Positions 1-7,906 of a stretch of 36,805 bases of DNA are shown here, piece by piece (the stretch's first letter is position 1; each line of letters starts with the position of its first letter). This DNA comes from WJKG01 sp964627305. Lineage in GTDB: Bacteria > Zixibacteria > MSB-5A5 > GN15 > FEB-12. A model generated the notes under the pieces. The model did no database searches. It was not told where the DNA came from and saw only the letters and a list, made by a program, of their open reading frames with translations. The position numbers and the translations under genes are program-made. Location: assembly GCA_964627305.1 (NCBI GenBank), contig CAZVHP010000016.1:1-36805 (forward strand), given 5' to 3'.

Positions 1-288
1 GGAATGTGAGGAAACGACTCTGAGCTTCGGTAACCTTTTATTATGAGGCAACGCGGTCCGCCGGGCGGCACTCCGGCATACTAACAGCCTGCCGGGCAAG
101 ATGTTAATTCCGGCCGCACCGCGCCCGACACAACGCCGTCACACATAAAACACTAAACGTAAAAGATAGTACGCAGCCCGCGCCACCGGCTTGAGCCACA
201 ACTGATGCCGACGCACACGAAACGTCCGACAGTTACTGATAGGGATCACGTGGTCAACAGCCATGCGGTAAGAACGCTCCCGGACGGG
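1..288. other. Non-coding flank downstream of meaB
   Basis: I find no convincing gene here: no reading frame with a good ribosome binding site and plausible composition. An imperfect inverted repeat (CCGGCA near 83 with TGCCGG near 100) could be a weak transcript end, but no T-run follows it on either strand. The stretch holds the 3' flank of the minus-strand meaB transcript. Confidence 0.4.
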
Positions 289-1230
289 TCATGACGAAAA
301 CCGCGCAAACAACTGCTCGCCAACCTCATACGGGTTGGCCCGTCGCGCGATTATCTCATCGAGCAACTGCTCGAAATCCATCTCCTGGCTCACCCGATGC
401 ATAAACTCACTGCGGAAACGATGACTCAGCAGATTCAGCAACATCTTGTGCAACTGCCGCCGCCGCTGATGCTGGAACAGGCCCCGCTCACAACTGAAAT
501 CCAAATACTCACCGATCGTGTCAAACAGCGCCTCCACCCCGCCCCGACTAATCGCCTGCGTCTGCAATACCGGGATCTGCCAATCACCCTCTTGTCGCCG
601 GCGAAGCTCCAGCGTCCGACGCAAATCGTACTGCAACTCCTCCGCCCCCGGACGGTCCGCCTTGTTGATCGCAAACACGTGCGCTATCTCCATCAGCCCC
701 GCCTTCATCGTCTGTACCGCATCCCCCGACTCCGGCACCAGCACCACTACCACCACATCGCAGTTGTCGATAACGTCCAGCTCCACCTGCCCCACACCGA
801 CTGTCTCGATCATCACCACGTCGTATCCGAACGCGTCGAGCACCACACTCACATTGCTGGTCGCCCCCGATAATCCCCCGGAATGGCCGCGAGTCGCCAT
901 CGACCGAAAGAACACACTACCGTCAGTGGGAAACTCGTTCATGCGCACCCGGTCCCCCAAAAGCGCCCCGCCCGTGAACGGCGAGGTCGGGTCTACCGCC
1001 ACGATGCCCACCCTTTTCTCCTGGGCCAGAAACTGGTGCACCAGCCCGTTGACCAGCGTCGACTTGCCCGCCCCCGGCGGACCGGTGATACCAATGCGCA
1101 CCGCCCGGCCACCGTCACCATACAGCCGCGCCAACAGGTCCTTGTACCCGTCGCGCTCATTCTCCACCCGGCTGATGATCTTCGACAGCGCCCGTATCCT
1201 GCCGGCGTAGAAATCCGCAAGAAGATCCAT
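289..1230 (-). CDS. meaB: MeaB/ArgK-type P-loop GTPase (methylmalonyl-CoA mutase chaperone)
   Basis: This is a 313-residue G3E-family GTPase of the MeaB/ArgK group. Known members protect and reload B12-dependent acyl-CoA mutases, chiefly methylmalonyl-CoA mutase, in the cytoplasm. The Walker A loop GPPGAGKST is at residues 50-58, the family signature DPTSPFTGGALLGDRVRM begins at 80, and the guanine-specificity motif NKAD is at 189-192. I chose the ATG at 1230, one base after the recJ stop at 1232-1234, because a GTG at 1251 has its GGAAG directly against it. The tight spacing implies co-transcription or translational coupling with recJ. No mutase gene is in the window, so the client enzyme must be encoded elsewhere. 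Family assignment is firm; the exact client is inferred. Confidence 0.93.
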   Translation of the reverse strand: MDLLADFYAGRIRALSKIISRVENERDGYKDLLARLYGDGGRAVRIGITGPPGAGKSTLVNGLVHQFLAQEKRVGIVAVDPTSPFTGGALLGDRVRMNEFPTDGSVFFRSMATRGHSGGLSGATSNVSVVLDAFGYDVVMIETVGVGQVELDVIDNCDVVVVVLVPESGDAVQTMKAGLMEIAHVFAINKADRPGAEELQYDLRRTLELRRRQEGDWQIPVLQTQAISRGGVEALFDTIGEYLDFSCERGLFQHQRRRQLHKMLLNLLSHRFRSEFMHRVSQEMDFEQLLDEIIARRANPYEVGEQLFARFSS

Positions 1231-1231
1231 A

Positions 1232-2977
1232 CTACAGCCCCGGCCCGACACTTCCGGCGGTCAGCTTGATATCCTTCAGCCGGATCTGCTTGCGCGTGAC
1301 GTCATTGTACGTGTTGTACTCCACCACATACACGATATCCACCAGGCATCCGCGCGAGGAAATCATCCTGGCCATGTCACCAAATCCGAAACCGATCACA
1401 TCAAACACCGCATCCCCCTTGCGCACCCGCATCTTCAGGTGATTGCGGCCCACCACGTACGGCTGGCCCATCACCTCGCAGTTGCGCGTCAGGAACACCG
1501 GCCGCATGTTCTGCGGCCCGAACGGCGAGAACGATTCAATCGCGTCCATAAACCGATCATCGATCTCCTCCAGCTCGATCTCGGCATCAATCATCATCTT
1601 CGGCACCACATCCTCGGTGTCGAGTATGCGGTTCGATACCTCAATGAACCGCTTGCGGAACACCGGAATATTCTCGTGCCGGATCGACAGCCCCGCCGCA
1701 TACTTGTGCCCGCCATACTTGATCAGCAGATCCTCGCACTCCTTGAGCGCCTCGCACAAATGGAACCCGGGAATCGACCGCGCCGAACCCTTCCCCTCAC
1801 CATCGGATATGGAAATCATCACCGTCGGCAGATTGTACCGCTCCACCAGCCGGCTGGCCACTATACCGATCACCCCCTGATGCCACTCCTCACCGGCAAG
1901 GATGATGGCCCGGTCAGTCGCCAGATCGGTCACCTCCCGCATCTGCGCCAGGGCCTCATTCAGCGTCGCCTCGTCAATCTCCTTGCGACGACGATTCTCC
2001 TGGTCCAGCTTGCGGGCAATCTCCGCCGCCACCCGCTCGTCGCGGGTCGCCAGCAGACGGATCGCCTTGCGGGCATCCCCCAGGCGACCAAGGGCGTTGA
2101 TCCGCGGCGCCAGAATGAACACCACCTGCCCCGTGCTGATCTGCTTGCCCATCAAACCCGATACGAACGCCAGCGACTTCAGACCCGGTTTGGTCGTCCG
2201 GGCTATCTGCCGGATGCCGAAACTCGTCAACACCCGGTTCTCACCCACCAACGGCACAATGTCCGCCGCCGTACCCATTGCCACCAGATCAAGGTGCTCC
2301 TCCAGCTCCCGCTCATCCTGTTCCAGCGAACGGTACAGCGCCTGCGCAAACTTGAACGCCACCCCCACCCCCGACAACTCGCCACCATACGTACAGCCGC
2401 GCTGCTTGGGATTGATAATCGCGATCGCCGAGGGGTCGCTGTCCCCGGGCTCATGATGATCGGTCACAATCACCTCGATACCCTGGCTGCGAGCGTAAGC
2501 CACCTCCTCGGTGGCCGTAATCCCCGTATCCACCGTGATGATGAGCGAAACACCCTTGTCCCGGGCCTCATCGATCCCGTCGCGGGAAAGACCGTAACCC
2601 TCGGTCAGACGATTCGGCAGGTGAAAATCAACCTGCGCCCCCAGCTTGTTCAGGACCATGTACAGAAGCGCTGTCGCGGTGATCCCGTCGACATCGTAAT
2701 CCCCGTAAATCATGATCCGCTCGGCATCGATAAACGCCCGCGTGGTGCGCTCGATACCCTCTCTCATTCCGGTCAGTTCGAAGGGATCCTTCAGATCAGA
2801 AAGGCGCGGATTGAGAAACTTCTCAATCGTTTCCGGCGCGTCAAGACCCCGGTTCGCCAGAATCTTGACAGCATTGACCGGCAAATCAATGCTCTCGGCC
2901 AGCGAGTGCACCAACTGCGGGTCAGGCTCCGGCGCCACGACCCACTTCGGCCGCTTGGTCCGCTGAGCCCATATCAT
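1232..2977 (-). CDS. recJ: Single-stranded-DNA-specific exonuclease RecJ
   Basis: This 581-residue protein matches the usual length of RecJ, the 5'-3' single-strand exonuclease of RecFOR recombination and mismatch or base-excision repair. DHH-family metal motifs are visible in order: YGDYDVDG near residue 92, ITVDTG near 147 and VTDHH near 172. The DHHA1 substrate-binding motif GGHKYAAG lies near residue 420, and a C-terminal OB-fold-like region follows. The ATG at 2977 has a strong GGAGG seven bases upstream. The ribosome binding site sits in the roughly 27-bp gap between the RNase P RNA 3' end and recJ, so there is no room for a terminator and recJ-meaB probably receives transcription from the rnpB promoter. 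Confidence 0.96.
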   Translation of the reverse strand: MIWAQRTKRPKWVVAPEPDPQLVHSLAESIDLPVNAVKILANRGLDAPETIEKFLNPRLSDLKDPFELTGMREGIERTTRAFIDAERIMIYGDYDVDGITATALLYMVLNKLGAQVDFHLPNRLTEGYGLSRDGIDEARDKGVSLIITVDTGITATEEVAYARSQGIEVIVTDHHEPGDSDPSAIAIINPKQRGCTYGGELSGVGVAFKFAQALYRSLEQDERELEEHLDLVAMGTAADIVPLVGENRVLTSFGIRQIARTTKPGLKSLAFVSGLMGKQISTGQVVFILAPRINALGRLGDARKAIRLLATRDERVAAEIARKLDQENRRRKEIDEATLNEALAQMREVTDLATDRAIILAGEEWHQGVIGIVASRLVERYNLPTVMISISDGEGKGSARSIPGFHLCEALKECEDLLIKYGGHKYAAGLSIRHENIPVFRKRFIEVSNRILDTEDVVPKMMIDAEIELEEIDDRFMDAIESFSPFGPQNMRPVFLTRNCEVMGQPYVVGRNHLKMRVRKGDAVFDVIGFGFGDMARMISSRGCLVDIVYVVEYNTYNDVTRKQIRLKDIKLTAGSVGPGL

Positions 2978-3004
2978 GTGAGCCTCCAGGTTAATGGAAG
3001 CACA

Positions 3005-3381
3005 CGAAAGCAGGAAATAAGCCGAGTTCTGTCTGGCCCCAAAAATGGAACCGCAACAGCCATTTATCTTGGACGACAGTTGCCTGCCGCCTCCGCGCGG
3101 CCTACCCGGGAATACTAACAGGCCGAACCAAACCCTTCTTCCCCTATTTGGCCTTGCTCCGGACGGGGTTTACCCACTGCGCCATCTCTGGCGTCAGCCG
3201 TGGTCTCTTACACCGCGATTTCACCCTTACCCACCAATATGGCAGGCGGTATCGTTTCTGTGGCACTTTCCGTCGGATCACTCCGCCCCGGCGTTACCGG
3301 GCGTCCTGGTTCTGCGGAGCTCGGACTTTCCTCACTTGTCAGGAATACAATCCCTTAAGCGCGACTGTTTCTCCTACTTTC
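3005..3381 (-). ncRNA. rnpB: RNase P RNA, bacterial type A
   Basis: On the minus strand the stretch carries the conserved RNase P RNA elements in order. GAGGAAAGTCCG (5' part of P4) lies near 3330-3341, AGGGTGAAA near 3225, GGTAAACCC near 3168, and the 3' block ACAGAACTCGGCTTA near 3016-3030. The ends were set by the P1 helix: the 5' segment GAAAGTAGGAGA (3381 downward) pairs with TTTCCTGCTTTC (3017-3006) over about 12 bp with G-U pairs. The length of about 377 nt is normal for type A. A sigma-70-like promoter lies just upstream, after guaB. The exact mature ends are inferred from P1. Confidence 0.96.
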
Positions 3382-3398
3382 ACCGGCTTCCAATTCTC

Positions 3399-3427
3399 TA
3401 TTTACACAAACAACACAATCTTGTCCA
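3399..3427 (-). promoter_or_regulatory. Sigma-70-type promoter of rnpB
   Basis: Reading the minus strand, TGGACA (3427-3422) is followed by exactly 17 bases and TAAATA (3404-3399). The start point would fall about 10 bases before the P1 helix of the RNase P RNA. It sits between the guaB stop and rnpB, so rnpB need not depend on guaB transcription. Confidence 0.65.
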
Positions 3428-3443
3428 GAGGCCCAAAACCAGA

Positions 3444-4910
3444 TCAGTCACCCCGACGGTAATTCGGGGCCTCATGCGTCACCTGTACCGAGTGCGGATG
3501 CGATTCCATCACCCCGGCATTCGTGATCCGAACCAGTTTCGCCTTCTCCCTGAGCTCCCTCAGGTTGCGCGCCCCGCACAGGCCCATGCCCGAACGGATG
3601 CCGCCCATCAATTGATACACAGAATCAGCCAGCGGACCCTTGATCGGCACCCGCCCCTCAACCCCCTCAGGCACGAACTTGGCCGCCTCGCTCTGATTCT
3701 CCTGAAAATAACGGTCGCTGCTGCCGCGCTTCATCGCGCCCACCGATCCCATCCCCCGATACACCTTGAACGTTCTCCCCTGGTACAGGACACTCTCGCC
3801 GGGAGACTCATCAGTGCCCGCAAACAACGAACCAATCATAACCGCGTGCGCTCCGCACGCCAACGCCTTGGCAATATCTCCCGAATAACGGATACCACCA
3901 TCGGCTATAACATATACACCGGATTTCGCGGCCTCTTCCGCACAATTCATAACTGCCGTCACTTGCGGCACACCAGATCCCGTCACGATCCGGGTCGTAC
4001 AAATCGAACCCGGTCCGATTCCGATCTTCACACAATCCGCCCCCACACCTATCAACGACCGCACTCCGGCCGCCGTGGCCACATTACCCGCCATGACCGG
4101 CGTACCGGCAAACTTCTTCTTCAACAACGCCACCGCTCCAATCACCCCGGCACTGTGACCATGAGAACTGTCTACCGCCAGCATATCAACCCCCGCGCGG
4201 ACCAGCTCGCTCGCCCGATCCTCCAGATCAGGCCCCGTACCCACCGCAGCCGCCACCCGCAAACGCCCCCGCTCATCTTTACACGCCAACGGGAACTGTA
4301 TCTTCTTCATGATGTCCTTGACCGTGATCATCCCCTTGAGCATGTACTCATCATCGACAATCAACACCTTCTCGATCCGGTGACGGTGCAACAGGTCTTT
4401 CGCCGTCTCAAGGTCCGTCCCCTCCCTGACCGTCACCAGGTTCTCAGACGTCATCAGCTCACTGATGCGTTTCGAGGTGTTCCGCTCAAACCGCAAATCA
4501 CGGTTGGTCAGAATCCCCACCAGCTTCCCCTGCTGCGTGATCGGGATACCGGAAATCCGAAAACGGTCCATCAACTCCAGCGCGTCACCAACCGTCTTGT
4601 CCGGCGGCAGCGTGATCGGGTCAATAATCATCCCCGATTCCGACCGCTTCACCTTGTCCACCTCAGCAACCTGCTCGGACGGCGACATGTTCTTGTGAAT
4701 CACCCCGATCCCCCCCTGGCGCGCCAGCGCAATCGCCAGCGCCGACTCCGTCACCGTATCCATCGCCGCCGATACCAGCGGAACATTCAACGCAATAGAC
4801 TCCGCTATCTTCGTCGTGACATCAACATCCCGCGGCAGCACCTCCGAATAGGCCGGCTCCAGCAAAACATCGTCGAACGTCAACGCCATCTGTGGTCGCA
4901 ACTCTGCCAT
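3444..4910 (-). CDS. guaB: Inosine-5'-monophosphate dehydrogenase
   Basis: This 488-residue IMP dehydrogenase converts IMP to XMP with NAD+, the committed step of guanine nucleotide synthesis, in the cytoplasm. The catalytic TIM barrel is interrupted by a tandem CBS pair at about residues 92-205, as in the canonical enzyme. The active-site loop GSICTTRIVTG carries the nucleophilic cysteine at residue 304. The phosphate-binding stretch and the mobile flap YRGMGSVGAMKRGS with DRYFQ are present. The ATG at 4910 has only a weak purine-rich site (GGCAGGT). It lies between the zinc-ribbon gene, 118 bp upstream, and rnpB, all on the same strand. Confidence 0.97.
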   Translation of the reverse strand: MAELRPQMALTFDDVLLEPAYSEVLPRDVDVTTKIAESIALNVPLVSAAMDTVTESALAIALARQGGIGVIHKNMSPSEQVAEVDKVKRSESGMIIDPITLPPDKTVGDALELMDRFRISGIPITQQGKLVGILTNRDLRFERNTSKRISELMTSENLVTVREGTDLETAKDLLHRHRIEKVLIVDDEYMLKGMITVKDIMKKIQFPLACKDERGRLRVAAAVGTGPDLEDRASELVRAGVDMLAVDSSHGHSAGVIGAVALLKKKFAGTPVMAGNVATAAGVRSLIGVGADCVKIGIGPGSICTTRIVTGSGVPQVTAVMNCAEEAAKSGVYVIADGGIRYSGDIAKALACGAHAVMIGSLFAGTDESPGESVLYQGRTFKVYRGMGSVGAMKRGSSDRYFQENQSEAAKFVPEGVEGRVPIKGPLADSVYQLMGGIRSGMGLCGARNLRELREKAKLVRITNAGVMESHPHSVQVTHEAPNYRRGD

Positions 4911-5028
4911 ACCTGCCTGCTTACCAATCTCCTCGAAACCGTACTGAACTCACTCGAATTCCAATACCAACACTCATCGCTCACCTCAGAATCCCGCCAT
5001 GCCGGCTGTCCTCTCAATAGCTCGCCGC

Positions 5029-5745
5029 CTAATTCGAGATCGACTCGTCCCAGTACAACAACACCCCGCAACTCTCGCAGGTGTGAATCTGGTCGCCCTT
5101 CTTAATCTCCTGTACCTTCCTCGGCGTCAGCGCCTTGAAACAGGCACTGCAGGCCCGCTTCCGCACCGGCACCACCGGCGTACCGCCCCGGCCCTTGCGC
5201 ACCCGCTCGTACATCGACTTGATCTGCCGCGGCACCGCCTGCACGATACGGTCGCGTTCCGCCATCTTCGACGCCACCTTGTCACCAATCGCGTCGATCT
5301 TCTCCTGCAGAACCTTCAACTGACGGTCATTGTTCTGCACCATCTCACCAGCGGCCTTCTCCAGCTCCGGGATCTCCTGCTCCATCCGGGCTATCGTGTC
5401 CATCACCTCCAGCATCTGCGTCTCCGCATCGGATATCCCGAACTTGGTCCCATCGATCTGCGCCACCAGCGCGTCATACTCCTTGTTGGTCTTGATCGAC
5501 ATCATCTGCTCCTGGAACCTCTGAAGCTGCGTCTCCTTCGACGCGATATCCAGTTCGATCTCCCGCTGACGAATCCTGGCCTGCTCCAGAGCCTTGCGGG
5601 CCTGCTCGAGTCTGCCTTGTGCCTCGGTCATCTCCCGAGTCAAATTCTCCATCATGTCCGGGAGATACTCCTTCGATCGCTCCAGTTCTCCCAGGTCGTA
5701 GTCGATCACCTGAAGTTGCAACAACAGCTCGAGATCGGACTGCAT
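5029..5745 (-). CDS. Coiled-coil protein with C4 zinc ribbon (CT398/DUF164-like)
   Basis: The 238-residue product has a long N-terminal coiled coil (about residues 5-180, rich in Glu, Arg, Leu and Gln). It ends in a zinc ribbon with CxxC pairs at Cys199/Cys202 and Cys223/Cys226. This is the architecture of the widespread CT398/DUF164 family; a nucleic-acid-related role has been suggested but the function is not settled. I chose the ATG at 5745 because GGAAGGAGG precedes it at good spacing. A start 30 bases earlier, at 5775, also has a GAGGAAG site and cannot be excluded. It is the first gene after the tRNA terminator and is followed by guaB. Confidence 0.85.
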   Translation of the reverse strand: MQSDLELLLQLQVIDYDLGELERSKEYLPDMMENLTREMTEAQGRLEQARKALEQARIRQREIELDIASKETQLQRFQEQMMSIKTNKEYDALVAQIDGTKFGISDAETQMLEVMDTIARMEQEIPELEKAAGEMVQNNDRQLKVLQEKIDAIGDKVASKMAERDRIVQAVPRQIKSMYERVRKGRGGTPVVPVRKRACSACFKALTPRKVQEIKKGDQIHTCESCGVLLYWDESISN

Positions 5746-5794
5746 CGATGCCTCCTTCCGGGCAGGAATGCTCATGCGACTTCCTCTTGTGAAT

Positions 5795-5833
5795 CAAAAA
5801 AGCGCATTACCTGATCTCTCAGGCAATGCGCTT
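5795..5833 (-). terminator. Rho-independent terminator of the tRNA pair
   Basis: On the minus strand AAGCGCATT, one mismatch and CCTGA pair with TCAGG and AATGCGCTT across a four-base loop. The stem is 14 pairs plus one mismatch and is followed at once by TTTTTT. It ends transcription coming from the two tRNA genes. Confidence 0.85.
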
Positions 5834-5945
5834 GGTTACCTTCTCCCCTGCCTCCACTCTGCGAGCGTTTACTCCGCAGCGAGACAGCTTCGACAGGTCG
5901 CATGTCTATTGGCAGGGTCACTTTCATAATGCAAATAGCAGCAAA

Positions 5946-6019
5946 TGGGCAATACTGGACTCGAACCAGTGACCTCTCGGATGTGAACCGAACGCTCTAA
6001 CCAGCTGAGCTAATTGCCC
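5946..6019 (-). tRNA. tRNA-Val (anticodon CAC)
   Basis: A full cloverleaf can be drawn on the minus strand. The acceptor GGGCAAT pairs with ATTGCCC, followed by discriminator A. A normal D arm is present. The anticodon stem TTCGG/CCGAG (one G-U) closes loop TTCACAT with anticodon CAC, and the T arm is ACTGG-TTCGAGT-CCAGT. It is 74 nt long and CCA is not encoded. It reads GTG codons. Confidence 0.95.
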
Positions 6020-6054
6020 AATCGTTCTCCTTCTTCACGGCCCTTAGTAAGCTC

Positions 6055-6128
6055 TGGGCCCTGCAGGACTCGAACCTGCGACCCGCTGATTATGAGTCAG
6101 CTGCTCTAACCAACTGAGCTAAGGGCCC
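6055..6128 (-). tRNA. tRNA with CAU anticodon (elongator Met or Ile2)
   Basis: The cloverleaf has acceptor GGGCCCT/AGGGCCC, discriminator A, anticodon stem GCTGA/TCAGC, loop CTCATAA with anticodon CAT, and T arm GCAGG-TTCGAGT-CCTGC. The 74-nt gene encodes no CCA. The first acceptor pair is G-C, so it is not the initiator. CAU elongator-type tRNAs are either Met or Ile2 (lysidine-modified). The acceptor and TTAGCTCAGTTGG part resembles Ile2 tRNAs I know, but I cannot decide without comparison. It is transcribed before the Val tRNA. Confidence 0.93.
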
Positions 6129-6144
6129 AAATGGATAGACAAGC

Positions 6145-6172
6145 AAGATACGCAATACTCAACGCTCGTCAA
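6145..6172 (-). promoter_or_regulatory. Promoter of the tRNA operon
   Basis: On the minus strand TTGACG (6172-6167), a 16-base spacer and TATCTT (6150-6145) lie 17 bases before the first tRNA nucleotide. The predicted start is near 6138. The same TATCTT -10 recurs in the cytochrome promoter at 33614. Confidence 0.7.
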
Positions 6173-6325
6173 GCCATGTTTTGTGCCTTTTTTCCGCAGT
6201 TTCCACAGCCCACGACCAACCACAACAAGGCCACCACTCGCCCCAAAAACCCCGCCAGCATAACTCATGTTCCAAATATCGGCAGATCACACCAGGACAC
6301 AACCACCTGTATCTCACCCCCCCCT

Positions 6326-6982
6326 TCACACCTCCCCGTACACAATCACCTCGCTCGTCTCATCCCCCTCCGCCACAACCTCCCCGCCCGCCTTCACAAT
6401 CATCGACCGCCCCCCGAACTCATGCCGCCCGTCATCCCCCACCGCATTGATCCCCACCATGTTCATCCCCAACCGCCCCGCATACTCCACCAGCAACCGC
6501 GCAAAATCCCCCACCCGTACCCGCGGAAACGCCGACGGTACAAACACCGTCTCAACCCCCCGGTCGGCCATCGTCCAAAAAATCTCCTCGAACCGAATAT
6601 CGTAACAAATAGCCAGCCCCACCTTGCCCCATCGTGTCGCAAATATCCCCGGCTTCTTCCCCGGAATATACACGTGCGGTTCGTTGAATGGCTCAAACAA
6701 ATGGATCTTCCGATACCAGTACCGCCCGGCCCCGTCAACCAGCACACAAGCGTTATACAACCCGCCATCAGCCTCCAGCGGCATCCCGACCACAACCCCG
6801 AAACCATCACGCGCCAACAAGTTAGCCACCTTCACCGCGCCCGGCACAGCTCCCTTCTCATACAACGCCCCCGTCGTCGCCAGCTCCGCAAAACAAACCA
6901 GATCGACCGGCTGCTCCACCCGCTTAAGCCACCGCGCACAATCCGTATCCGTAATGGCCTTCTGGACCAGCGCCAGTCTCAT
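6326..6982 (-). CDS. Carbon-nitrogen hydrolase (nitrilase superfamily, omega-amidase-like)
   Basis: The 218-residue protein has the nitrilase triad: Glu33 in CFAELATTG, Lys92 in YRKIHLFE and Cys126 in LAICYDIRFEE. Members hydrolyse amides or carbamoyl compounds. The YRKIHLFE and ICYDIRF contexts are closest to omega-amidase/Nit2-like proteins, which deaminate alpha-ketoglutaramate, but substrate assignment from sequence is weak. At 218 residues it is somewhat short for the roughly 260-residue family. The N-terminal MRLALVQ is the normal first beta-strand, so I placed the start at 6982 despite a weak ribosome site (AAGAAG). A longer frame to 7033 would need a TTG start. It stands alone between the tRNA promoter and the receiver gene. 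Confidence 0.82.
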   Translation of the reverse strand: MRLALVQKAITDTDCARWLKRVEQPVDLVCFAELATTGALYEKGAVPGAVKVANLLARDGFGVVVGMPLEADGGLYNACVLVDGAGRYWYRKIHLFEPFNEPHVYIPGKKPGIFATRWGKVGLAICYDIRFEEIFWTMADRGVETVFVPSAFPRVRVGDFARLLVEYAGRLGMNMVGINAVGDDGRHEFGGRSMIVKAGGEVVAEGDETSEVIVYGEV

Positions 6983-7059
6983 CTTCTTGCCCACCAAAGA
7001 TACCCCCGCCTTACCTGCCCGAAATCGGGACAATTCGGACTAACCGGCACCACATTTTG

Positions 7060-7088
7060 TTGACACGCGACTGACACCAATGTAGCCT
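7060..7088 (+). promoter_or_regulatory. Possible promoter for the receiver-protein gene
   Basis: TTGACA (7060-7065), a 17-base spacer and TAGCCT (7083-7088) lie upstream of the repeat array. A second weak candidate has TATAGA at 7130-7135. Either would put the 20-bp repeats into the transcribed leader of the receiver gene. Confidence 0.35.
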
Positions 7089-7155
7089 TACGAAAACCAG
7101 AGTGAATTCAGTTGCACTCCGACCGACACTATAGAAATAAGAGCACGCTCGGGGA

Positions 7156-7250
7156 TATGTCAATGTCTTAGTCGTGGATCAACATCCTGGGAGTTGTGTC
7201 AACATCTTGGCAGATGTGTCAACATCCCGGGAAATGTGTCAACACCGCGC
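7156..7250 (+). repeat. Array of 20-bp direct repeats (GTGTCAACATC motif)
   Basis: The motif GTGTCAACATC starts at 7196 and 7216 and, as GTGTCAACACC, at 7236, exactly 20 bp apart. A diverged copy starts at 7174 (GTGGATCAACATC) and a weaker one near 7156. The second full unit contains a perfect palindrome, ACATCT-TGGC-AGATGT (7202-7217). A 20-bp period places units on one DNA face, as in operator or iteron arrays. The array ends about 68 bp before the receiver gene start. Confidence 0.75.
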
Positions 7251-7317
7251 GCGAACTTCTTCAGGATCACCGGTTCGAGCACCCCGGCGGTACTGAGCAC
7301 CAAGGAGGGGAATCCTG

Positions 7318-7680
7318 ATGAGAATTCTGGTCATCGATGATGAAGAAATGATCCGCGCCCTCGCCGAAAAAATACTCTCCCGTGCCGGTCACGAGGTCCT
7401 GCTGGCCGAGTCCGGCCCCGAGGGCATGAACCTGCTCGACCAACGGTCCGGAGAGATCGACATGGCCATCGTGGACTACGTCATGGAGGGTATGTCCGGC
7501 GTGGAAACACTGCGCAACCTCAGACGCAAGGCTCCCGATCTTCCCTGCCTCCTCTCCAGCGGCCATACCAACACCGCCGACAGTCTCCCCGATGACCTGC
7601 TGCACAAAGTGGGGTTCCTGCAGAAACCATACCGGGCCAACGATCTCATCGACAAGATCGATACCATGTGCAGAACCTGA
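7318..7680 (+). CDS. Single-domain response regulator (receiver only)
   Basis: The 120-residue protein is one CheY-like receiver domain: acidic pair Asp7/Asp8, phospho-acceptor Asp53 in AIVDYVMEG, switch Ser80/81 in LLSSGHT and Lys103 in LQKPYR. There is no output domain, so it should act by protein contacts or in a phosphorelay. The GHT and QKPY contexts resemble receivers found with hybrid kinases. GGAGGGG stands seven bases before the ATG. No kinase is adjacent, and the 20-bp repeat array lies just upstream. The partner is unknown. Confidence 0.88.
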   Translation: MRILVIDDEEMIRALAEKILSRAGHEVLLAESGPEGMNLLDQRSGEIDMAIVDYVMEGMSGVETLRNLRRKAPDLPCLLSSGHTNTADSLPDDLLHKVGFLQKPYRANDLIDKIDTMCRT

Positions 7681-7843
7681 TGCGGCCAGCCGTAGCCACG
7701 CCGTATCGCGCTTCTTTCGACCGATCGCACTGACGGCCGCAGCAGCCCGAAAACCAGCGACATCGCTGCCATCCCGGCACCGCGACGACACCGGCGATCA
7801 CAACCGCCGACGTTTTGCCCTTTCTCCCCGCTAATCATTTTCC

Positions 7844-7849
7844 TATACT
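7844..7849 (+). promoter_or_regulatory. Possible -10 element for the SBP-TolC fusion gene
   Basis: TATACT lies 57 bp before the chosen ATG in an AT-richer patch. No good -35 is visible 16-18 bases upstream, so this is tentative. The rest of 7681-7906 shows no gene. Confidence 0.3.
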
Positions 7850-7906
7850 TTGCCTCAATCGCCCGTCTTGTTAGAAGACACGAACCGAAACGACCGGAAA
7901 GATACC

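Noticed and set aside
289..1230. Cobalamin riboswitch for the MeaB gene
   Set aside because: MeaB follows recJ by one base and there is no leader in which a B12 element could sit; none of its conserved boxes was seen elsewhere in the window.
1439..3118. Long open frame on the + strand opposite recJ
   Set aside because: It mirrors the codons of a clear recJ gene, is rich in Arg/His/Pro/Leu as GC-rich antisense frames are, has no ribosome site and extends into the RNase P RNA.
3045..5105. Open frame of 686 codons on the + strand opposite rnpB and guaB
   Set aside because: It crosses a structural RNA gene and the whole of guaB in antisense. Composition is typical of a shadow frame and no protein family is recognisable.
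5769..5921. Short minus-strand frame (50 codons) between the tRNAs and the zinc-ribbon gene
   Set aside because: It lacks a ribosome site and runs through the tRNA terminator hairpin. Its ATGA overlap with the alternative zinc-ribbon start is probably chance.
7156..7250. CRISPR array
   Set aside because: Units are contiguous at a 20-bp period without unique spacers of 30-40 bp, and no cas gene is in the window.
7267..7791. Minus-strand frame over the receiver gene
   Set aside because: The + strand frame has all receiver-domain residues and a good ribosome site; the opposite frame resembles no family.
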